A DNA stretch of 46,401 nucleotides, from NCBI GenBank assembly GCA_016789785.1, contig JAEUQE010000041.1, forward strand, positions 1 through 46,401. The letters run 5' to 3'. The DNA comes from Bryobacterales bacterium (GTDB lineage Bacteria > Acidobacteriota > Terriglobia > Bryobacterales > Bryobacteraceae). This document shows positions 40,374-46,401 of this stretch, piece after piece. The notes beneath the pieces were generated by a model. The model was not told where the DNA came from. It saw only the letters and a list, made by a program, of their open reading frames with translations, and did no database searches. Position 1 is the first letter of the stretch, and every line of letters begins with the position of its first letter. Made by a program: the position numbers and the translations under genes.

Positions 40374-41729
40374 ATGTTCTTTCGAGTAGTGCTATTTCTC
40401 ACTGTATTGTGTTGGCATGCCTTCGCCGCCCCACTGACCATCCAGCAGGCCGTGGATCAATCCGTCGAGAAGTACCCTGCGGTCCGGGTGTCCCTGGAGC
40501 AGGTCTCCGCAGCGGCCGCAGGCGTGCAACTTGCGCGCACGAGCTTTCTGCCAAAGGCGGATTTCCTCTCGCAAGTGAATCGGGCCACACGCAACAATGT
40601 CTTCGGGATGCTGTTGCCCCAATCCACCATCGCGCCGATCTCGGGTCCTCCGCTCGCGACAAACAGCGTCACAAATGTTTGGGGAACCGCTGTGGGTTTT
40701 CTCGTCTCATGGGAGCCTTTCGATTTCGGCCTGCGAAAAGCGAATGTCACTGTTGCCGATGTCGCGCGCAAACGCGCCGAGGCCAATGTGGCGCGCACGA
40801 AACTGGAGGTCGCGACCGCGGCCGCGGACGCCTTCCTCACCATCCTGGCCGCGCAACAGATGGTGCTTAGCGCGCAGGCAAGCATCGCCCGAGGCAAGGC
40901 GCTGGAGACCGCAGTGGGCGCTTTGGTGAAGGCAGAGTTGAAGCCAGGCGCGGACGCCGAGCGCACACGTGCCGAGATTGCACTCGCCGAAACACAGTTG
41001 ATTCAGGCCGAGCAAGCGGTTGCCATATCGCGGGCGGCGCTGGCGCAGTTGCTCGGTGTCGCACCAGGGGAAGTGGAAGCAACCGCCGGCAAACTGCTCA
41101 GCGCGCCTCCGGTTGTCGAACTAGCAGGCAGTGTCTCCGAACACCCGGCCGCTCGTGAACAGAACGTGGCCGTCGAAGAGATCAAAGCCCGGCAGACAGC
41201 GCTCGATCGCACCTGGTACCCGAAGTTTGCGGTTCAGGGCACAACCTACGCACGTGGCACCGGCGCGTTTCCTGATGGGACAACCGGCGGCGCGGCATCG
41301 GGACTCGGCCCCAACATCCATAACTGGGGGCTCGGCTTCACCATGACGTTTCCGCTTCTCGAACAGCCCGCTCTCAAAGCGAAGCGCGACATCGAAGTAC
41401 ACAAGGAGCGCAGTGAAGCCGCGCGCCTCGATCAGGTACTGCGTGAGCTGAACGGCCGCCTCGAAAAATCGAAAGCAATGCTCGATGGCGCGCGCCGTGC
41501 CGCACGTCAGGCGCCGATTCAGTTGCAGGCTGCGCGTGCCGTGGAGCAGCAGGCGACCGCGCGATACAAAGCCGGCCTTGCCACCATCGTCGAAGTCGCC
41601 GATGCACAGCGCGTGTTGGCGCAAGCCGAGATCGATGAGTCGCTCGCAAACCTGAATATCTGGCGGGCGATGCTGGCCGTGGCGGCAAGCCGTGGCGATC
41701 TCGACGAGTTCCTCCAGAGGGCGAGGTAG
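40374..41729 (+). CDS. TolC-family outer membrane efflux protein of the RND operon
   Basis: A 451-residue outer membrane factor with a signal peptide (MFFRVVLFLTVLCWHAFA). Two OEP repeats follow: LTIQQAVDQSVEKYPAVRVS near residue 20 and coiled-coil helices around 130-240 and 330-440, ending IVEVADAQRVLAQAEIDESL. It forms the outer membrane exit duct for the adjacent RND pump. The ATG at 40374 is preferred over 40329 because it begins the signal peptide and has AGAGGA about 10 nt upstream. It differs from the TolC-like protein at 2649, so each exporter has its own channel. Confidence 0.9.
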   Translation: MFFRVVLFLTVLCWHAFAAPLTIQQAVDQSVEKYPAVRVSLEQVSAAAAGVQLARTSFLPKADFLSQVNRATRNNVFGMLLPQSTIAPISGPPLATNSVTNVWGTAVGFLVSWEPFDFGLRKANVTVADVARKRAEANVARTKLEVATAAADAFLTILAAQQMVLSAQASIARGKALETAVGALVKAELKPGADAERTRAEIALAETQLIQAEQAVAISRAALAQLLGVAPGEVEATAGKLLSAPPVVELAGSVSEHPAAREQNVAVEEIKARQTALDRTWYPKFAVQGTTYARGTGAFPDGTTGGAASGLGPNIHNWGLGFTMTFPLLEQPALKAKRDIEVHKERSEAARLDQVLRELNGRLEKSKAMLDGARRAARQAPIQLQAARAVEQQATARYKAGLATIVEVADAQRVLAQAEIDESLANLNIWRAMLAVAASRGDLDEFLQRAR

Positions 41730-41735
41730 CAATTC

Positions 41736-44700
41736 ATGTGGCTGGTTCGAACCGCTCTTCGCAGACCCATCACCATTCTCGTGCTGGTGCTCACCATCGC
41801 ACTGATGTCATTGCTTGCGGTGCGCCGCATGCCCGTGGACATCTTCCCCAAGGTAGGTGCGCCGGCCATCTATGTGGCGCAGCCGTATGGCGGCATGGAT
41901 CCTTCCCAAATGGAAGGGTTCATGACTTACTACTACGAGTATCACTTCCTCTACATCACGGGAATTGAACACGTCGAGTCGAAGAACATTCAGGGCGCGG
42001 CCATCATGAAGCTTGTGTTTCATGAGGGCACGGACATGAATCAGGCGATGGCCGAAGTGGTCGGCTACGTCAACCGTTCGCGCGCGTTCATGCCACCCGG
42101 CGCGGTGCCGCCTTTCATCACGCGCTTCGACGCAGGCAGCATCGCGGTGGGACAACTCGTATTCTCCAGCACCATTCGCACTCCGGGCGAGATGCAGGAC
42201 TTTGCGCTCAATCGCGTGCGTCCGCTGTTTGCGACGCTCGAAGGCGTGTCGGCGCCGCCGCCCTTCGGTGGCAATCAGCGCACCATTGTCGTGAGGCTCG
42301 ATCCCGAGCGCATGCGGCAGTATCGTATCTCGCCAGAGGAAGCGATCGGCGCAGTCAGCAAAGCGAGCACCGTGCTTCCGTCGGGCAACGTGCGCACCGG
42401 CGACCTGAATCGAATCGCATCCACCAACGTCGTAATCGGCGGCAACTTGAAAGAACTCGCCGACGCTCCGGTCCGCGTGGGCTCAGGCCCCACCGTGTTC
42501 CTGCGCGACATCGGCGTGGTGGAGAGCGGCACCGACATCCTCACTGCTTACGCCCATGTCGACGGTAAGCGTACGGTCTACATCCCCGTGACAAAACGCG
42601 CGGACGCATCCACTGTCGCCGTGCTGGATCGCGTGAAGGCCGCTCTGCCCGCGTTTCGCAATGCGGTTCCCGAAGACGTGCAGATCACGCTGGAGTTCGA
42701 TCAGTCCGGCTACGTGCTCAGCGCGATTCGCAGCCTCTTCAACGAAGCAATGCTCGGTGCGGGACTGACGGGCTTGATGGTGCTGCTGTTCCTGCGCGAC
42801 TGGCGTAGCGCCTTCATCGTCGTCACCACAATCCCGAGCGCACTGCTCTCTGCCGTCATCTGGCTATGGGCCACCGGCCAGACCGTGAACATTATGACTC
42901 TCGGCGGACTTGCGCTCGCTGTCGGAGTCCTCGTCGACGAGGCCACTGTCGAGATCGAGAACATTCACACGCACATGGCCGGCGGCTTGTCGCGCGCCAA
43001 AGCCGTGCTCGACGCATGCCGCAAAACCGCCGTCCCACGTCTGCTCTCGATGCTCTGTATTCTCGCGGTGTTTGTGCCGTCGTTCTTCATGGTGGGTGCG
43101 GCCCGCCAGTTGTTCGTGCCCTTATCCCTCGCGGTCGGCTTTGCCATGATCTCGTCGTATCTGCTGTCGAGCACAATGGTCCCCGTGCTCGCGACTTGGA
43201 TCATGCGCAAAGGCTCCACAGCCGAAGAACATGGCGGGCTCAGCGGCCTGATGCATCGCGTCTACGATGCGTATCTCACTATGGCCGTGAAGGCACGGTG
43301 GCTGCTGGCGCCAGTCTATCTTGCGTCGTGCGCGGCGATCGTCTACTTCCTGTATCCTTCCACGGGACTCGAACTCTTCCCCAACTCGAAGGCGCCTCTG
43401 ATGCAGATGCGATTGCGCGCTCCCACGGGCACACGCATTGAGCGGACGGAGTTGATCGCCCTCAAAGCACTGGATCTCATCAAGCAGGAGTGCGGTGCGG
43501 ACAACGTTCGCATCACCACCGGGTTCATTGGAGTGCAACCGGCCAGCTATCCCATCAACACCGTGCACCTCTGGACAGGCGGGCCCCACGAAGCGGTTCT
43601 GAAGTGGGCGCTGAAGCCCGCCAGATATGATCTGAACGCGTTGCGCGAGAAGATCCGAGCACGCTTCGCAAAAGAGATGCCCGACCTGAAGATCACGTTC
43701 GAAGCCGCGGACATCATCAGCCAGGTGATGAGCTTCGGATCGCCGACGCCGATTGAAGTCGCGGTGCAAGGCCCGGCGCTTCCCGCGAATCGGGCACATG
43801 CCGAAAAAGTGCTCGCCGAGATGCGCAAGATCCCCGAACTTCGCGACGTGCAGTTCGCACAGGCGCTCGACTATCCCACGGTGGACGTGAGGGTCGATCG
43901 TGAGCGCGCGGGACAATTTGGACTCACCGCCGCGAACGTGGCCAAGTCGCTGGTCACCGCCACTTCGTCCAGCCGGTTCACCGATCCCAACTACTGGCGC
44001 GACCCGGGCAGCGGGAACGCGTTCCAAATCCAGGTGGAGATCCCACAAGCAAAGATGGCGTCGATGGACGACATCCGGCAGTTGCCCATCATGCAGAATG
44101 GCGAGTCGCGCCCGCTACTGGGTGATGTCGCCGACGTTCGCTATGGAACAACCATGGGCGTGGTGGAGCGCTATAACATGCAGCGAGTGGTCAGCGTCAC
44201 CGCCAACATTGAGGGAAAGCCGCTCGGTGACGTAATGCCGCAGATCCGTGCCGCGATTCAGCGCGCGGGTACTCCGGCGCGCGGCGTCGCGGTGAGCATT
44301 CGCGGACAGATTCCACCGCTCGATGAAACGGTAAAGGGATTGACGCTTGGGCTGCAACTGGCCATCGCGTTTATCTTCCTGTTGCTTGCCGCAAACTTTC
44401 AATCGTTCCGCCTTGCGCTGGCCGTGCTCGCAACCATTCCCGCCGTGCTGGCTGGTGTTCTGATCGCTCTTCGATTCACGGGCGACACGCTGAACATACA
44501 GTCGTTCATGGGGGCGATCATGGCGATCGGCATCGCGGTGGCAAACTCGATTCTATTGGTCACCTTCGCGGAGATGGAGCGCGCCACGGGCCACACCTCG
44601 CGCGAAGCCGCGGTGGAAGGTGGCAAGGGCCGTCTGCGCGCGATTCTCATGACAGCCGCCGCCATGATCGCCGGCATGCTGCCGATGGCGATCGGCATTG

Positions 44701-44885
44701 GTGAGGCTGGTGATCAGAACACGCCGCTCGGCCGCGCGGTGATTGGCGGTCTCGTCTTCGCCACCTTCGCCACGCTGACCGCCGTTCCCGCGTTCTATGC
44801 AATTCTCCAGGGCAATGCGTCGAAGCATTCCCGTTCTCTTGATCCGGAAGATCCAACAAGCCGTTACTACGAGCCGTCCCTATGA
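41736..44885 (+). CDS. RND-family efflux pump, inner membrane proton antiporter
   Basis: A 1049-residue protein with the AcrB/CzcA architecture. TM1 lies near residues 11-31, followed by the first large periplasmic loop, TM2-6 (about 335-540), the second large loop and TM8-12 (about 870-1030). The TM4 motif reads VGVLVDEATVEIENIH, giving Asp401-Glu402 where AcrB has Asp407-Asp408. In TM10, IGIAVANSILLVTFA puts Ala936 where AcrB has Lys940. The proton relay is thus non-standard. Substrate class (drug or metal) cannot be read from the sequence. GAGG lies 9 nt before the ATG; the adaptor gene overlaps the stop by 4 bp. Confidence 0.93.
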   Translation: MWLVRTALRRPITILVLVLTIALMSLLAVRRMPVDIFPKVGAPAIYVAQPYGGMDPSQMEGFMTYYYEYHFLYITGIEHVESKNIQGAAIMKLVFHEGTDMNQAMAEVVGYVNRSRAFMPPGAVPPFITRFDAGSIAVGQLVFSSTIRTPGEMQDFALNRVRPLFATLEGVSAPPPFGGNQRTIVVRLDPERMRQYRISPEEAIGAVSKASTVLPSGNVRTGDLNRIASTNVVIGGNLKELADAPVRVGSGPTVFLRDIGVVESGTDILTAYAHVDGKRTVYIPVTKRADASTVAVLDRVKAALPAFRNAVPEDVQITLEFDQSGYVLSAIRSLFNEAMLGAGLTGLMVLLFLRDWRSAFIVVTTIPSALLSAVIWLWATGQTVNIMTLGGLALAVGVLVDEATVEIENIHTHMAGGLSRAKAVLDACRKTAVPRLLSMLCILAVFVPSFFMVGAARQLFVPLSLAVGFAMISSYLLSSTMVPVLATWIMRKGSTAEEHGGLSGLMHRVYDAYLTMAVKARWLLAPVYLASCAAIVYFLYPSTGLELFPNSKAPLMQMRLRAPTGTRIERTELIALKALDLIKQECGADNVRITTGFIGVQPASYPINTVHLWTGGPHEAVLKWALKPARYDLNALREKIRARFAKEMPDLKITFEAADIISQVMSFGSPTPIEVAVQGPALPANRAHAEKVLAEMRKIPELRDVQFAQALDYPTVDVRVDRERAGQFGLTAANVAKSLVTATSSSRFTDPNYWRDPGSGNAFQIQVEIPQAKMASMDDIRQLPIMQNGESRPLLGDVADVRYGTTMGVVERYNMQRVVSVTANIEGKPLGDVMPQIRAAIQRAGTPARGVAVSIRGQIPPLDETVKGLTLGLQLAIAFIFLLLAANFQSFRLALAVLATIPAVLAGVLIALRFTGDTLNIQSFMGAIMAIGIAVANSILLVTFAEMERATGHTSREAAVEGGKGRLRAILMTAAAMIAGMLPMAIGIGEAGDQNTPLGRAVIGGLVFATFATLTAVPAFYAILQGNASKHSRSLDPEDPTSRYYEPSL

Positions 44886-45970
44886 GCCTTCTTCATCTGT
44901 TCGTGAGTGCAAGCATTGCCGCAACCGCATTTGGGCAAGCGGTTGAAGTCGCCGCGGTCACCACCAAGGTGCTGGAGCGCAAGGCGAAGTTGCCCGGTGA
45001 GTTTCTGCCTTATCAAACCGTCGACTTGCATGCCCGCGTGACTGGCTACGTGGAGAAGGTGGAGGTCGATCGCGGCAGCATGGTCAAGATGGGCCAGTTG
45101 CTGGTGACAGTGGTGGCGCCGGAAATGTCCGCGCACGTTGCCGAGGCCGAGGCGCGCGTCGGCGCGATCGAATCGCAGAAGGCCGAAGCGCAAGCCCGGT
45201 TGATTGCAGCGCAAAGCACGCATGAACGCATCAAGGCGGCATCGGCCACGCCCGGCGCGATCGCACCGAATGAACTCACGCTTGCCGAGAAGGCTGTGGA
45301 CTCCGTGCAGGCAGTGATTCAGTCGCTGGAGAGTTCGGCGAAAGCGGCACGGGCGGCCGTCGATGCGCAGAAGGATCTGATGCGGTATCTGACGGTCAGT
45401 GCTCCGTTTGATGGCGTGATCACGGAGCGATGGGCGCATCCCGGCGCATTGGTTGGACCCGCGGCCGGCGCGGGTTTGAAGCCTATGCTGCGATTGGAGC
45501 AGCAATCGCGGTTGCGCCTGGTAGTGGCGGTGCCAGAGATGGAGACTGGCGCGATCGTGCGTGGGGCGAAGGTGGCCTTCACGGTACCTGCCTATCCTGG
45601 CGAGACATTCACCGGCGTAGTGGCTCGCATCACGCGCACCATGGATACGAAGACGCGGACCATGCCCGTCGAGTTGGACGTGATGAATCCTGCCTCGAAG
45701 CTTGCGCCGGGAATGTATCCCGAAGTGTCGTGGCCATCGCGCCGGGCGAAACCGTCGATTCTGGTGCCGCCGACCAGCATCGTCACCACCACGGAGCGCA
45801 CCTTCGTCATTCGAACGAACAGTGGCAAGGCCGAGTGGGTGAACGTCGCACGAGGCTTGCCGGCTGGGGATCTGGTGGAGGTCTTCGGCATGCTCAGCGA
45901 AGGCGACGAGATTGTGAAGCGCGGCTCCGACGAGATCCGCGAAGGCAGCGCGATCACGGCGAAACGGTAG
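44882..45970 (+). CDS. RND efflux periplasmic adaptor subunit
   Basis: A 362-residue membrane fusion protein with a short signal (MSLLHLFVSASIAATAFGQ). Domains in order: first beta-barrel strand and lipoyl half (LPGEFLPYQTVDLHARVTGY, VDRGSMVKMGQLLVTVVAPE near 60), helical hairpin (about 85-160), second lipoyl half (DLMRYLTVSAPFDGVITERW), beta-barrel (LRLVVAVPEMETGAIVRGAK) and membrane-proximal domain to the end. It links the RND pump to the TolC-like channel. The gene order channel-pump-adaptor is the reverse of the common adaptor-pump-channel order. No local regulator gene is seen. Confidence 0.92.
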   Translation: MSLLHLFVSASIAATAFGQAVEVAAVTTKVLERKAKLPGEFLPYQTVDLHARVTGYVEKVEVDRGSMVKMGQLLVTVVAPEMSAHVAEAEARVGAIESQKAEAQARLIAAQSTHERIKAASATPGAIAPNELTLAEKAVDSVQAVIQSLESSAKAARAAVDAQKDLMRYLTVSAPFDGVITERWAHPGALVGPAAGAGLKPMLRLEQQSRLRLVVAVPEMETGAIVRGAKVAFTVPAYPGETFTGVVARITRTMDTKTRTMPVELDVMNPASKLAPGMYPEVSWPSRRAKPSILVPPTSIVTTTERTFVIRTNSGKAEWVNVARGLPAGDLVEVFGMLSEGDEIVKRGSDEIREGSAITAKR

Positions 45971-46401
45971 TTGGCCCAAACGTGAAGCTCTGCAGGTCTA
46001 AATAGCAGGTACCTGACTGCGCTTGTTGAAACAAGGTTCTGGCGGAGTTTGCGGACGAAAAAAGAAGAACAGATTCCAGTTGTCTGTAGGCTGGATTCAC
46101 TCAATGCCAGCCGAATCCACTGAGCCAGACCTCGCTTCGAGGCTCGGCCGCCAGCATATCGATTCGCCGGCATCTGGTATTATGCGGAAGGTCCAATCGG
46201 ATTGTGGCCGCAAGCGACAAAGGTCGGCCGAGGCGCCTTCACTTTCGCTCTATCTTCTTCTGTTATCGTTATGGTCTACTTGCCTGGTGACAATGAACCG
46301 ACACAACGGGTTCGGTGCCCAGTGCATGGATTCATAAGGTATTCAAGGAACGAAAGGAAGCTGATTGACCATTGGACCTTCCAGCGACTACGCCATGTGC
46401 G
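45971..46401. other. 431 bp with no convincing gene; possible start of a next gene at the edge
   Basis: No open frame here looks like a real protein; the longest (46023-46337, plus) has shadow-like composition. A small hairpin (CCTCG 46130-46134, CGAGG 46138-46142) has no T-run. At the far end AAAGGA (46353-46358) lies 6 nt before a TTG (46365-46367), which opens a frame reading MTIGPSSDYAMC to the window edge. This may be the start of a following gene, but 12 codons cannot settle it. The region is less GC-rich than the genes around it, as expected for an intergenic control region. Confidence 0.35.

Noticed and set aside
43122..44048. 308-codon minus-strand open frame opposite the RND pump
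   Set aside because: The RND gene is certain; the antisense frame lacks any motif.
46130..46142. Hairpin CCTCG-CTT-CGAGG as a terminator for the RND operon
   Set aside because: The stem is only 5 bp, there is no T-run, and it lies 160 bp beyond the stop codon.
46023..46337. 104-codon open frame in the last intergenic stretch
   Set aside because: Composition resembles neither neighbouring proteins nor a known family, and no ribosome binding site precedes it.

Overview
The window looks like chromosomal DNA of an Acidobacteriota bacterium, most likely close to Solibacter/Bryobacteraceae. This rests on family content rather than a database match: a long ADOP-type MacB/FtsX permease paired with a PadR regulator, a DUF1080 protein, several exported TIM-barrel sugar isomerase-like proteins, a futalosine-pathway MqnD homologue, PQQ dehydrogenase genes, an LpxA/LpxD lipid A pair (Gram-negative envelope), and high GC throughout. 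I see no rRNA, tRNA, CRISPR array, insertion sequence or phage gene.

Layout. 1-1899: end of a cytochrome c-like gene and a PQQ-dependent dehydrogenase. 1943-9128: a TetR-controlled efflux operon (TetR, TolC-like protein, HlyD-type adaptor, two ABC ATPases, two ABC-2 permeases). It corresponds to the E. coli YbhGFSR exporter with the YbhF ATPase split in two, and has a strong promoter overlapped by interleaved operator repeats. 9129-12372 (minus): PL6 polysaccharide lyase, methyltransferase and exported TIM-barrel protein, translationally coupled. 12434-17038 (minus): ECF sigma factor, zinc-finger anti-sigma factor, an unknown protein and a TPR-CHAT protease-like lipoprotein. 17060-21939 (minus): P1 (DmpA-type) peptidase, DUF1080 hydrolase, ADOP permease and PadR regulator. 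22103-25775: a 69-residue protein, a HEAT-repeat protein, MqnD, an Hpt phosphotransfer protein and an esterase with an altered nucleophile elbow. 25783-32936: membrane spermidine-synthase-like protein, two TIM-barrel isomerase-like proteins, thrS and an HpnI/ceramide glucosyltransferase-like enzyme. 33003-37844: UlaG-like lactonase, OPT peptide transporter, a frameshifted remnant of a CocE/X-Pro dipeptidyl peptidase, a Cys-rich exported protein and an aldose 1-epimerase. 37828-45970: MobB-like P-loop protein and lpxD (minus), divergent from lpxA, followed by a TolC-RND-adaptor efflux operon. 45971-46401: no convincing gene except a possible start at the very end.

The genes mostly serve the envelope: two independent tripartite exporters, lipid A acylation, glycolipid synthesis, an FtsX-type permease and a sigma/anti-sigma/protease-like signalling locus. 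The most promising less-described unit is the ECF sigma / anti-sigma / unknown / CHAT-TPR lipoprotein set. A second point of interest is a recurring TANNNT box placed 6 nt before start codons, which suggests leaderless transcripts.
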